Shown: piece after piece, positions 8,041 through 17,600 of the stretch
Numbering within the stretch: position 1 is the stretch's first letter
How the letters are laid out: every line of letters starts with the position of its first letter
Source: Nitrospirota bacterium
GTDB taxonomy: Bacteria > Nitrospirota > UBA9217
NCBI GenBank assembly: GCA_029858565.1
Contig: JAOUEV010000022.1
Span: 1-49,340 of the forward strand
Length of the DNA stretch: 49,340 bases
Reading direction: 5' to 3'
Notes under the pieces: model-generated
Told to the model about the DNA's origin: nothing
The model's database searches: none
Seen by the model: only the letters and a program-made list of their open reading frames with translations
Made by a program: the position numbers and the translations under genes

Positions 8041-8754
8041 ATGTTCGTTAAACCGGAAGTCCTGGTGATCTGTCCCACAGCAGCAGGAAGAATGTATCTC
8101 GGTGTTCTGCTCGGCCGCATCTGGTATCAGCCTCTCCTGGCCCGGACCGTTGACGAGGCCATCCATCATGCCAACCGCTCCCGCTTCGCCGTGCAGATCC
8201 TGGACGGCGACCTTCCCCTGGAGACCTTCAAGAGCGCCATCGCGGTGATCAAAACGCACCCGCTGACAAAGACCATCCCGCTGGTGGTGTTCGCTTCCAC
8301 AACAGCCGCTCCACCCGCTGAAACGCTTCGCGCCCTGGGATGCGAATGCGTTTTACCGAAACCCGTGGACTTCTCCCTGACCTACGCGACCCTGGCCCGG
8401 CTCTCCGGCCAGACGCGGCACCAGGCGCGCGTATCGCTCCATCTGGAGGTCACTTTGGAGGAACAGCTTCCCGAAGCAATGCTGATCTGTACGAACATTT
8501 CCGAAGGCGGCATGTTCCTCCGCACACCGTCACCGCCTGCCGCGGGATCGGTCCTGCGCATCAGATTCACCCTTCCCCAGGACAACCAGCTGATCAAAGC
8601 AGCAGCGACCGTGGTCCACCGCATGCAGCTGGGAACAACGATGGAGAAGGAACCGGGAGTTGGTCTGCGGTTCTCTTCCCTAGCGGAACAGGACCTGGCG
8701 CGCATCAGGCTGTTCGTCCAGCGCCAGATCCTCGGCGATCTTCGGTGGAGCTAG
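8041..8754 (+). CDS. Receiver-like plus PilZ domain protein
   Basis: A 237-residue protein. Residues 1-125 have the order of a response-regulator receiver domain: VLVICP strand, a phosphoacceptor-like VQILDGD, VVFAS, and a conserved lysine in LPKPVDF. The C-terminal half is PilZ-like, with R-residues near QTRHQARVSL and the diagnostic NISEGGMFLRTP, then GVGLRFSSL. PilZ domains bind c-di-GMP. A two-component input joined to c-di-GMP output fits the HD-GYP gene 1 kb upstream. I use the ATG at 8041; the ATG at about 8005 and longer starts add residues that do not fit a receiver domain. No partner histidine kinase is adjacent. Confidence 0.8.
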   Translation: MFVKPEVLVICPTAAGRMYLGVLLGRIWYQPLLARTVDEAIHHANRSRFAVQILDGDLPLETFKSAIAVIKTHPLTKTIPLVVFASTTAAPPAETLRALGCECVLPKPVDFSLTYATLARLSGQTRHQARVSLHLEVTLEEQLPEAMLICTNISEGGMFLRTPSPPAAGSVLRIRFTLPQDNQLIKAAATVVHRMQLGTTMEKEPGVGLRFSSLAEQDLARIRLFVQRQILGDLRWS

Positions 8755-8879
8755 GCGCTCCGCCATCCTGCCCAGGGTCTTTTCATCCACCCGCACTGCC
8801 TGCCCGGTATGAGCAGGGTCATATAATTGCCTGCCCTTTGCTGGTAAAGTAGTAGCAGCGATACTGCCATGGGGAGGGA

Positions 8880-9674
8880 ATGCGATTGCCGGACAACCAG
8901 CCAACAGCTGGCGAGGCCCGCTGTCTCAGGCGCACAGGCCTGTACGTGCTGCTGTATGCTTTTTGCCACGCCTACTTCGGCGTCGGCTCGCTGAAGAACG
9001 CCCTGGGCGGCACAGCAGCCGCGGGCCGCGCGTTCGCCTTCCTGTTCGGAGCATCCTGGCTGGCGCTGTGGACAGGCGGAGCGCTGCTTCTCGCGGGCAG
9101 GAATGTCGGCCGGATCATCGCGAAGACCGGCGCCTTTTTTTCTTCCCTTTCCTATCTGATCGGCTTCGCGGTGCTTGGCTTTTCCCTGAATGGTAAGAAC
9201 GGGATATTCATCGTGGCGCAGCCGCTCTCCGGGCTGGCGCTCTTTTTCTTGATCACCGTGATGACGGTGTTCACGCCAACGCTGAACAAGGCTCTGCGCC
9301 GGTCGATCGTCGCAGCTGCCCTGCTCCTGCCGTGGTCACTGGCGCTGATACTGATGATCACCGGCAGTTTGCCCGCGCTTCCGCCCGGAGGGATCAGCCT
9401 GTTCCGCGGCCTGTTCCTCTCGTTCTGGTGCGCCCTGCCTTTTGTCAGCCTGCTGGCGGCTGTTGACTGCATGCCCGGTGATGGCAGAACGCTCCTGGCC
9501 GGAGGTCTGGCAGGCACCGCGCTCGCCAGCATCTACACCTACGGTCTGATCTGGACGCAGTCCTTTAATGTGTTCCTGCTGGCTTTGCTGCCGCCGGTGG
9601 TGTTCACCGCACAGGCCTCGGGTATCTTCATAGGGATGCTGCGGGGAAAGTTGTTTCGCGGGAAGGCTGGATAG
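8880..9674 (+). CDS. Polytopic membrane protein of unknown function
   Basis: The 264-residue protein has about seven hydrophobic segments (around 20-38, 50-70, 84-102, 108-128, 140-160, 178-198, 210-250). Short charged loops include SLKNALGG and MPGDGRT. I recognise no family. GGGGAGGGA lies directly against the ATG at 8880, which is too close, so a TTG two codons later (8886) may be the real start. It converges with rlmI, 6 bases from its stop. The AYFGVGSLKNALGG segment near the N-terminus might be a useful family marker. Confidence 0.65.
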   Translation: MRLPDNQPTAGEARCLRRTGLYVLLYAFCHAYFGVGSLKNALGGTAAAGRAFAFLFGASWLALWTGGALLLAGRNVGRIIAKTGAFFSSLSYLIGFAVLGFSLNGKNGIFIVAQPLSGLALFFLITVMTVFTPTLNKALRRSIVAAALLLPWSLALILMITGSLPALPPGGISLFRGLFLSFWCALPFVSLLAAVDCMPGDGRTLLAGGLAGTALASIYTYGLIWTQSFNVFLLALLPPVVFTAQASGIFIGMLRGKLFRGKAG

Positions 9675-9680
9675 CCTGGA

Positions 9681-10844
9681 TCACTGGGCCTGCAGAACCA
9701 GGCATTTGAGGTACTGCGTTTCCCGGGCAGCGAGCAGCATGGGATGGTCGCGAGCCTGGGATCGCTCTTCCAGGAGCCGCACCGGACGTCCGGCGGACCA
9801 GGATGCGTCGATCAGCATCTCCCGGAACAGGTCGAGATCTATGTGATGGGAACAGGAGCAGGTCACCAGAAAACCGCCGGGCTCCAGCAGCCGCAGGGCC
9901 CGCAGATTGATCTCCTTGTACCCCTTGAGCGCCTCCCGCACCTTTGCCCTGCTCTTCACGAACGCCGGCGGGTCGAGGATGATGCAGCCGAAGCGCTGCC
10001 GGTCTTTTTCCAGGCGCCGCAGTTCATCGAACACATCGGCAACAACGAACTTCGCCGCGAGACCGTTCAGTCCCGCGTTCGCCTGGGCCAGGGAAATGGC
10101 GCGCTCCGACGAATCAATGCCCATGACCTCGGAAGCGCCGAACCTGGCAGCGGACAGGGCCCAGGCGCCGACATAGCAGAAGCAATCGAGCGTGCGAAGG
10201 CCGGGCACCAGCGCGGCCAGGGCCTGACGGTTCTCCCGCTGGTCAAAGAAGAAGCCGGTTTTCTGTCCCTCCAGCAGGTCCGCCCGGTACTTGAGCCCTG
10301 ATTCCTCGAACCGCACCGGACCGGCAACGCTCCCTTTCACGACCGAAACATCGAGCGCAAGTCCTTCAAGTTCGCGGGAACCCGAATCGTTCCTGAGCAC
10401 GATCGCTGAAGGTGCGTAGACCTCGTCCAGCGCTGCTAGGATCGTCTTTGTCAGCCGGTCGATGCCCGCGGTGGAGCATTGCACTGCGAGGACATCTTCG
10501 TACTTGTCCACGATCAAGCCGGGGATGCCGTCGCCTTCGCTGAACACTGCGCGGTAGGACCGGCCGAAACCCAGGCGCTCCCGGAGCTCGCGGGCCCTGC
10601 GGATGCGGCTGACAAAGAACGGAACGTCGGTCTCCTCCTGCTGCCGCGTCAGGATGCGGCAGGCGATCAGCGAGCGGGGATTCAGGTAGCCGCGGCCGAG
10701 GAACTGGCCGCGATTATCCGTCACGTCAACAAGCTCTCCCGGCTGAGCGTCGCGGGGAAGGTCCTCGATCTCGTTGCTGAACACCCAGGGATGTCCCCGC
10801 TGGAGGCGGCGTTCTTCTCTCTTTTTTAGCTTGATGGTTCGCAT
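9681..10844 (-). CDS. rlmI: 23S rRNA (cytosine-C5)-methyltransferase, RlmI family
   Basis: The 387-residue protein begins with a PUA domain (about 1-75; HPWVFSNEIE, GELVDVTDNRGQFLGRGYLNP) and continues with EGDGIPGLIVDKY and a class I methyltransferase. SAM-binding motif I is LDCFCYVGAWALSAA, the catalytic motif IV is LDPPAFVKSR, and motif VI is VTCSCSHHI, whose cysteine is the expected nucleophile. RlmI makes m5C1962 in E. coli 23S rRNA. The ATG at 10844 is the natural PUA start; the 41 extra codons upstream are the reading frame crossing the surA stop region. The gene follows the SurA-like gene by 7 bases and is probably cotranscribed. Confidence 0.88.
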   Translation of the reverse strand: MRTIKLKKREERRLQRGHPWVFSNEIEDLPRDAQPGELVDVTDNRGQFLGRGYLNPRSLIACRILTRQQEETDVPFFVSRIRRARELRERLGFGRSYRAVFSEGDGIPGLIVDKYEDVLAVQCSTAGIDRLTKTILAALDEVYAPSAIVLRNDSGSRELEGLALDVSVVKGSVAGPVRFEESGLKYRADLLEGQKTGFFFDQRENRQALAALVPGLRTLDCFCYVGAWALSAARFGASEVMGIDSSERAISLAQANAGLNGLAAKFVVADVFDELRRLEKDRQRFGCIILDPPAFVKSRAKVREALKGYKEINLRALRLLEPGGFLVTCSCSHHIDLDLFREMLIDASWSAGRPVRLLEERSQARDHPMLLAARETQYLKCLVLQAQ

Positions 10845-10851
10845 CCCGAGT

Positions 10852-11787
10852 CTACAGCCTGTTCTCAATATGCGATTCCGTTCGAAGCGTCTGGAGCCAG
10901 GCTCGGTAGGTGTTCTCGAGCTTCTGCTCGCCCAGCGTTCTGGCGATCTCTTCCCGTACCTTCTCAAAAGGCTGCACCGGCGTCCTGGTCTCCTCGAGCC
11001 TGACCAGGTGGTACCCGTCCGCGGACTTCACCGGACCCGCGTACTCGCCGGGCTTGAGGCCGCGCACAGCGTCCTCGATCTCCGGCAGAAGGTGCTCCCG
11101 TCTCAGAAAGCCCGTGTCGCCGTCAAGGGACGCGGTCGGCCCGCCGGAATGCTGCCGGATGAGCGCGATGAAATCCCCGCCCTTCTTCAGCTGGTCCAGG
11201 AGCTCCGCGGCCCGGTCCCGCGCCGCTGCTGCCTGGGCCGCGGTCGCTTTTGCCGGGACCGTCACCACCAGGTGCCGCACCCGGACCTCCTCGGGCATTG
11301 CGTACAGCTGGAGATTCTTTTCGTAATAGGTCCGCATCTCTTTCTCGTCAAGGGAAAGCCCGGTCCGCACATACTTGTTGATCAACCGGGACATGGTCAT
11401 CTGCTCGCGCAGCTCGCTCCGGTATTGATCGAAGGTCATGCCTTCCTTCTCAACGGCCCGCTCGAACTGCAGCCGGTCCATGCCGTTCCGGCGCATGACG
11501 TCGTTGACCGCCTCGTCCAGTTCCTTGTCCGTCACATCCATGCCGGTCTTCCTTGCCTCGGCCATCTGGAGCTTCCGGTCGATCATGTCCTCGAGCACAA
11601 GCCGCTCGTCCCTGGTTTCGCGCTGCTTTTGGACCTCGCGCTGAAGATCGCTCATGGTGATGATGTCGTCGTTCACCACGGCAACAACGCGGTCAACGAC
11701 AACGGACCCGTTGGCCGCGCTGGAAACGCCGCCCAGCACCAAAAGGGCCAGACCGATACAACAAAAGAAAAGAGAACGCTTATTCAT
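10852..11787 (-). CDS. surA: SurA-like periplasmic peptidyl-prolyl isomerase
   Basis: The 311-residue protein has a signal peptide (about 1-25, ending VSSAANG), a SurA N-terminal chaperone region (VDRVVAVVNDDIITMSDLQREV onward, about 30-165) and one parvulin domain (about 168-265) with VRHLVVTVP, FIALIRQHSGG, DTGFLRREHLLPEIEDAVRGLKPGE and GYHLVRLEE. One parvulin domain rather than the two of E. coli SurA is common outside enterobacteria. It helps outer-membrane proteins cross the periplasm. The start at 11787 gives a clean signal peptide; the frame upstream is not protein-like. It is separated from the two related lipoproteins by the opposite-strand CapA gene. Confidence 0.85.
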   Translation of the reverse strand: MNKRSLFFCCIGLALLVLGGVSSAANGSVVVDRVVAVVNDDIITMSDLQREVQKQRETRDERLVLEDMIDRKLQMAEARKTGMDVTDKELDEAVNDVMRRNGMDRLQFERAVEKEGMTFDQYRSELREQMTMSRLINKYVRTGLSLDEKEMRTYYEKNLQLYAMPEEVRVRHLVVTVPAKATAAQAAAARDRAAELLDQLKKGGDFIALIRQHSGGPTASLDGDTGFLRREHLLPEIEDAVRGLKPGEYAGPVKSADGYHLVRLEETRTPVQPFEKVREEIARTLGEQKLENTYRAWLQTLRTESHIENRL

Positions 11788-11857
11788 GGCTCTACCAACC
11801 TCGTGATCACGGACACGGGGTATTGTTTTTTCCCCCCTGCCCCCGTAAAATGGGCTC

Positions 11858-13018
11858 ATGTTTGTGAACCGGCTTATTACTACTTCGGCCTTCGCGCTGC
11901 TCGTCGCCTTTACCGCGGCCGCGCAGGAGCGGGCGGATGACACGGTGACCGTTGCAGCGGTCGGCGACATCATGCTCGGCCACCGCGCGGAACCCTATCT
12001 GCAGCAGAAAGGTCCGGGCTATCCCTTTGTCAATGTGCTTCCCGTGCTGCGGAGCGCCGACCTGGTTATCGGGAACCAGGAGTGCCCGATCTCCTCACGC
12101 GGCGAGGCAGTGCCGGACAAGAAGTTCACGCTCCGCGTGGGACAGCTCGGCGTCGACGCACTGAAGGAGGCCGGCATCCGCGTGGTAACGCTCGCGAACA
12201 ATCATATCCTCGATTTCGGGCCCCTTGCGCTCCAGGATACCCTGGCCGCGCTCTCCGGCAACGGCATCCTCTTTACCGGCGCGGGCATGGACCTCGATGA
12301 CGCGCGGGCTCCTGCGTTCCTCAAGGTGAAGGACCGGGCCATCGCGTTCCTGTCCTACTCCCTGACCTTCCCCCTGGAGTTCTACGCTTCCCGCGGCCGT
12401 CCCGGCACCGCGCCGGGGTATGCGGACTTCGTACGCGCGGACATCGCAAAGGTCCGGGAACGCGCCGACCTGGTCGTTGTTTCGTTCCATTGGGGCGCGG
12501 AACTCATGACCGCTGCCAAGGACTATCAGGTCGACCTGGGCAGAAAAGCGATCGACTGGGGCGCGGACCTGGTCCTGGGCCATCATCCCCACATCCTTCA
12601 GGAACTGGAACTGTATAAGGGACGGCTCATCGCCTACAGCCTGGGGAATTTCACCTTCGGCTCGGAAAGCGACAAGACCAACACAAGCATCATACTCCTT
12701 TGCACCTTCCGGGGAAAGACCCTTGAACGGGTGGAGGCCGTGCCGATCGACGTGAACAATTACCGGGTGGCTTATCAGCCCCGCGTCCTGAACGGTGCCG
12801 CGGGAGCCGCGGTGGTGGAGAGCATCAACAAGGCATCGGCGCGCTTCGGAACGCGGCTGACGCCGCGGGAGGGATGGGGCGAGATCGTCCTGTCTCCTGC
12901 AGGCGCCGAACCTACCGCAGCGCCTCGTAATTCACCACGAATTTTGTCCGGGCCCGAAGCTCGCTCAGCCATTTCTGATACCGCTGGTCCTGCTTCTGCC
13001 TCTGCAGCCGCTCGGTAA
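11858..13018 (+). CDS. CapA/PgsA-type metallophosphatase-like secreted protein
   Basis: The 386-residue protein has a signal peptide (about 1-22) and a CapA-fold: AAVGDIMLGHR, VIGNQECPIS, VTLANNHILDFG, VVVSFHWGAEL, VLGHHPHILQ and YSLGNFTFGS. These are the metal-ligand motifs of the poly-gamma-glutamate synthesis CapA family, calcineurin-like proteins tied to capsule or lipopolysaccharide processing. It is the only plus-strand gene inside a run of minus-strand genes. Its last 107 bases overlap the 3' end of the PpiC lipoprotein gene on the other strand; the C-terminal about 36 residues are low-complexity and off-family, as if the original stop was lost. Substrate unknown. Confidence 0.8.
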   Translation: MFVNRLITTSAFALLVAFTAAAQERADDTVTVAAVGDIMLGHRAEPYLQQKGPGYPFVNVLPVLRSADLVIGNQECPISSRGEAVPDKKFTLRVGQLGVDALKEAGIRVVTLANNHILDFGPLALQDTLAALSGNGILFTGAGMDLDDARAPAFLKVKDRAIAFLSYSLTFPLEFYASRGRPGTAPGYADFVRADIAKVRERADLVVVSFHWGAELMTAAKDYQVDLGRKAIDWGADLVLGHHPHILQELELYKGRLIAYSLGNFTFGSESDKTNTSIILLCTFRGKTLERVEAVPIDVNNYRVAYQPRVLNGAAGAAVVESINKASARFGTRLTPREGWGEIVLSPAGAEPTAAPRNSPRILSGPEARSAISDTAGPASASAAAR

Positions 13019-13868
13019 TCTCCTTCGACACTTCTTCCAGGCTCTGCTTGCCCGCCTTGCGCCTGCTCTCCAGCTTGAAGAGATGGAACCCGTAGGGGCT
13101 CTTCACCACGCCGCTCACGCCGCCTTTGGCCAGTCCGAAGACCACGTTGAACTCCCCGGGCATATCGCCCATGGTGAAGTAGCCGAGGTCTCCGCCCTCT
13201 TCGGCCTCGGGAGCGGTCGAACTCTTGCGGGCAAGCTCGGCGAAATCAGCTCCCTGCTGGATCTGGTCGAGAAGCCGGTGCGCCTCCTGCTCGGAGCTGA
13301 CCACGATCTGGCGCACACGCACCTGCTCGGGACGTTCGAACTCCTGGGGATTGTCCTGGTAATACCTCCGGACCTCGGCTGCGGAGACCCGTACCGGTCC
13401 GGCGACCTCGCGCTGGACAAGCTTCTCGATCATCATGTCTTCCCAGCGGTCGGACTTCCATTTCTCGAAATCAACGCCCATGTCTGCCAGCTGGCCCTTC
13501 ACGTCCCGGCCCTGCTCTTTTTTCATGACCTCGATGAGCTGGTTGATCTCCGGCAGACCGACCTTGAACCGCCTCCGCTGGGCCTCTTTGAGCAGCATCC
13601 TGCGCTCGATCAGCCGGTTCAGGAACTCCTCCTTGACCTGGAGTACCGCGTCCTTTTCCGGCTTGAGACCCGACCGCTGGAACCGCTCCTCGAGCTCGGC
13701 AAGGGTGATGGGATCGCCGTTCACCGTGGCCAGCACCTTCACTTCAGGCGCGACCGCGGCGGGCCGCTGGGGCTGCGCAGTCTCTTCCTTGCGCACGCAC
13801 CCAAACAACAACAGCCCCAACAGGATCGCCGGGGCTGTGTGCTGTATGAATTGTCTCTGCTCGATCAT
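12912..13868 (-). CDS. SurA/PrsA-like parvulin lipoprotein
   Basis: The 318-residue protein has a lipoprotein signal with lipobox LLFGC at about residue 24. It has a SurA-type N-terminal chaperone segment (ATVNGDPITLAELEERFQRSG onward) and a parvulin domain (about 180-275): VRVRQIVVSSEQEAHRLLDQIQ, FAELARKSSTAPEAEEGGDLGYF, VFGLAKGGVSGVVKSPYGFHLFKLE. It is a membrane-anchored PPIase and foldase. It lies 2 bases after the smaller SurA-type lipoprotein, so the two are one transcription unit. Its 3' end overlaps the convergent CapA gene. Confidence 0.87.
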   Translation of the reverse strand: MIEQRQFIQHTAPAILLGLLLFGCVRKEETAQPQRPAAVAPEVKVLATVNGDPITLAELEERFQRSGLKPEKDAVLQVKEEFLNRLIERRMLLKEAQRRRFKVGLPEINQLIEVMKKEQGRDVKGQLADMGVDFEKWKSDRWEDMMIEKLVQREVAGPVRVSAAEVRRYYQDNPQEFERPEQVRVRQIVVSSEQEAHRLLDQIQQGADFAELARKSSTAPEAEEGGDLGYFTMGDMPGEFNVVFGLAKGGVSGVVKSPYGFHLFKLESRRKAGKQSLEEVSKEITERLQRQKQDQRYQKWLSELRARTKFVVNYEALR

Positions 13869-13870
13869 TG

Positions 13871-14566
13871 TTATTTGGTAGCGGCCTGGCCCTTCTTGTC
13901 CGGCGCGGGGATCACCTGGAGGTCCAGGGTGCCCGTGGGCTTGGTCACGGGCTCGACCGCGGCCTCGAGCGCCTTTTCGTCCACCGATACCGAGGCCTTT
14001 GCCTTGAGGGCCTTGGTATAGTCAAGATAGACGTCGCGCTGTTTGTTCTGGAACAGCACGTCGCGGATGCGCGGCTCGACCTCCTTGAGGGGCATCCGCT
14101 TTCCGTTCATGCTGACCATTCTGTTCTGGTTCTTGGTGTAGAACTCCTGTATTTCCTTGGCCGTGGGCTGCTCGACCTTGGCAAGCTTGTCGGCCAGTTC
14201 CTTCTTCAGAAGGCTTCGGAACAGGTCGTTCCGGACGGCGTTCTGCACCTGGACTTCCATGTCCTTGCGCAGGGCCTCCTGCCGTTTCTTGAATTCGGGA
14301 TCCTTGTCCAGGCCGAGACGTTTGGCCTCCTGGATCACCAGCTCGATCCCGATCAGGTCGTCGAGGAATTCCTTGCGCAGCTTCGGGTCGGTCACGACCG
14401 ATATCTGCATCTGGGGATTCTCGAGGCTGTCCATCTGGCGCTTGAAGTCCGAGACCGTTATCTTGGCGTTATTGACCTTGGCGACGACCTTGGCATCGTC
14501 GCTCTTCGTGCATCCGGCTGCGACCAAGAGAAGCGCGGCACCGGCCACGATGGTATGTTTCAACAT
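13871..14566 (-). CDS. SurA N-terminal-type chaperone lipoprotein without PPIase domain
   Basis: The 231-residue protein has lipobox LLVAAGC near residue 19. It has a SurA_N-like chaperone region (VVAKVNNAKITVSDFKRQMDS, FLDDLIGIELVIQEAKRLGL) and long charged helices. No parvulin motifs follow; instead comes a helical segment with PTAKEIQEFYTKNQNRM and a Lys/Ala/Pro-rich tail. It looks like a holdase that has kept the chaperone module but not the isomerase module, next to a full-length relative. Located between mfd and the parvulin lipoprotein, all on the minus strand. Confidence 0.78.
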   Translation of the reverse strand: MLKHTIVAGAALLLVAAGCTKSDDAKVVAKVNNAKITVSDFKRQMDSLENPQMQISVVTDPKLRKEFLDDLIGIELVIQEAKRLGLDKDPEFKKRQEALRKDMEVQVQNAVRNDLFRSLLKKELADKLAKVEQPTAKEIQEFYTKNQNRMVSMNGKRMPLKEVEPRIRDVLFQNKQRDVYLDYTKALKAKASVSVDEKALEAAVEPVTKPTGTLDLQVIPAPDKKGQAATK

Positions 14567-14618
14567 GAATGCTTCCTCCCGAGTGGAACAGACGTAAAAG
14601 TCCGTTCTTTATAGCATG

Positions 14619-17600
14619 TTACCGGAGCTCCTGCAAGCACTTTTTCACCGCTTCCGACGCCGCTTTGAGCGATTGATCGGCCACAGCGATGCGCAGCGTA
14701 TACTCCGGCACGAGCCGCACGGTCCCCTTGCTTCGCCGGATATAGGCCATGACCCGGTCCGGCGCGACCGGCGCGTTCTCGGAGAAAGTGACGCTCACGC
14801 TGTCCGTGCTTCCGTCGATGCGGCTCACCATGCCGCTGCGCGCGAGCAGCTTGATCTTCATGATCTCGATGAGGTTCGCCGCCGGTTCCGGAAGCTCTCC
14901 ATACCGGTCCCGGAGCCCCTCGGCGATATCGTCCAGCGCCGTGTCCGCGGCTGCGGCCGAGATCTCCTTGTATGCCTGGAGCCGGAGGCTCACGTCGTAG
15001 ATATAGGATTCGGGAATATAGGCGGAAGCGCGAAGATTGATCTGCGTGTCCGGCTCCTGGCTTATCTCCTCGCCCCGGAGCTCCGCCATGGCCTCTTCCA
15101 TCATCTCCGTGTACAGGTCGATCCCGACCGCGGCGATGTGTCCGGACTGCTGTTTGCCCAGCAGGTTTCCGGCGCCGCGGCTCTCCAGGTCCTGTGCCGC
15201 GATGCGGAATCCCGCGCCGAGCTCCGACAGCTCCTGGATGGCCCGGAGCCGGGTGCGCGCGATGTCCGAGAGCGCCTCCTCCTCGGGCGTGAGCAGATAG
15301 GCATAGGCCTTTCTGCGGCTCCTGCCCACGCGGCCCTTGATCTGGTAGAGCTCGGCAAGTCCGAAACGGTCCGCCCGGTTGATGATGATCGTGTTGGCGT
15401 TCGGGATGTCTATCCCTGACTCGATGATCGTGGTCGTGACCAGCACGTTCAGTTCGGCGGCAACGAACTTGGACATGACCTCCTCGATCTCCTCCTCCTG
15501 CATCTGGCCGTGAGCAACGCCGATCCTGGCCGCGGGAACGAGGTTCTGGATATAGGCTGCCATGCGCTCGATGCCGGCAACGCGGTTCTGGACAAAAAAG
15601 ACCTGGCCGCCACGATCCAGCTCCTGCATCACCGCCTCGCGTATCACCCGCTTGCCGAACCGCGCGAGCACCACCTGGATCGCCTGGCGGTCAAGCGGCG
15701 GCGTCTGGATTATGGAAAGGTCGCGGATGCCCGAGAGCGACATGTGGAGCGTGCGCGGTATCGGCGTGGCGGTGAGCGTCAGCACGTCCACCATCTTTCG
15801 CATCTCCTTGATCCGCTCCTTGTGCTTCACACCGAAGCGGTGCTCCTCGTCGATCACCAGAAGCCCCAGGTTGCGGAACGCGATATCCCGCTGGAGCAGC
15901 CGGTGCGTGCCGATCACAATGTCCACGGTCCCTGCCTTGAGCTTGCGGAGCGTTTCCTTTTGTTCGCTCTTCGTGCGGAACCGGGACATAAGGTCCACGG
16001 TGATCGAGAACGGTGCGACACGTTCGGAAAAAGTGCGAAAGTGCTGGTCAGCAAGCAGTGTGGTCGGAACGATCACCGCTGCCTGGAAACCGTCCTCAAC
16101 AGCCTTGAAAGCCGCGCGGAGCGCCACCTCGGTCTTGCCGAACCCGACGTCCCCGCAGACCAGGCGGTCCATGGGCCTGGGCTTCTGCATGTCCTCAAGC
16201 ACATCCTCGATCGCCTTTTGCTGGTCCGGCGTCTCCTCAAAAGGGAAGGCTGACTCGAACTCGCGATAGAGATTGTCCGGAGCTGACAGGGGAGAGCGCT
16301 GCATTGCCTCGCGCGCGGCGTAGATGGCAACAAGCTCCTGCGCCATCATCAGGATGTCCTTCTTGATCTTCTCCTTGGTGCGCTGCCAGGTCGGGGCGCC
16401 GAGCTTGTTCACCTTGGGCGGGCTGCCCTCGGTGCCCGTATACTTCTGCACCTTGTCCAGACTGTAGAGCGGGACATACAATTTCGCGTCAGGCTCGTAC
16501 CTGAGCGTCAGAAAATCCGTTTCGAACCCGTCCACGGCAAGGTGTGTCAGGCCCTGGTACTCGCCTACCCCGTAGTCCGTGTGAACAACAAAATCCCCGG
16601 GCTTGAGCTCTTTGAATGATGAAAGGAAGGGCGCTGCTTTTGACTTCGCCTGGCGCGGCCGGTGGACCTTGCTGCCGAAGATCTCCTCATCAGTGATCAT
16701 GACGAGCTGAACGCTGGGCCAGGAGAATCCCGCGGTCAGCCTGCCGGTCATCACCGCCACCGTCCAGGGCCCGTTGTCATCAAGATCAATGGCTGTCTTG
16801 CGGCTTATAGGCACGCCGTATTCCGTGAACATGCGGAACAGCCTGTTCGCTGCGTCCTCGGTCCCGCAGACTAGGAAGACCCTGTTCTGCTCGCGCAGAC
16901 GCTTGAGCTTCTCGGACAAGGCCGTAACCGTACCTTCGCCTGTTTCCTGGACCGTGTGGTCATGAGGCGTTGCGCCTGCCTTGGTGAGCCGCACATTCAG
17001 ATAGGATGACGAGCGGGTGTCCATCCTGATGGTGTCCCCGCTCATTGCGAGCAGCCGGAGCTGAACGGTACGGAAAGGCGCCAGTGAAGCGAAAAGTGTT
17101 TCAGCGTCGAGATAGAAATCTTTTGCCTCCGGCAGGGTCCTGTTCTCAGCGATCTCCTCGGCCCTGCCTTGCTCGATCTTTGCCGTGCGCTCGTTTAAAA
17201 CCTTGGTGATATCGTCCGGCTCGATAAGGGCAATGACGCTTGTCTCGGGAAAGTACCGGACCAGCGGGTCCATAGTATAGAAGAACGGCGCCAGGAACTC
17301 AGCGCCAGGCGGGAACGTCCCTTCCTCGATCTGCTTCTGCTGTTCCTGGCTGATTTGTGCTCGTTTTTCGTTTTTGTCTTCCTGTTTTTCAATCCGCAAT
17401 CCGCAATCCGCATTCCGCAATTGGATCAGTTCCCTGACCGGCAGCGCCACTGCCTGCTTGATCGTTCCGAGCGAGCGCTGGGTCTCGGGATCGAACTCGC
17501 GCAGGGACTCAACAACATCGCCGAAGAACTCGAAGCGAAGAGGGTTGGGATGGGCTGGAGAGAAGATATCGATGATCCCGCCGCGGCGGCTGAACTCGCC

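Noticed and set aside
14616-16253. Plus-strand ORFs inside mfd
   Set aside because: They are antisense frames of a high-GC gene; no motifs or ribosome sites.
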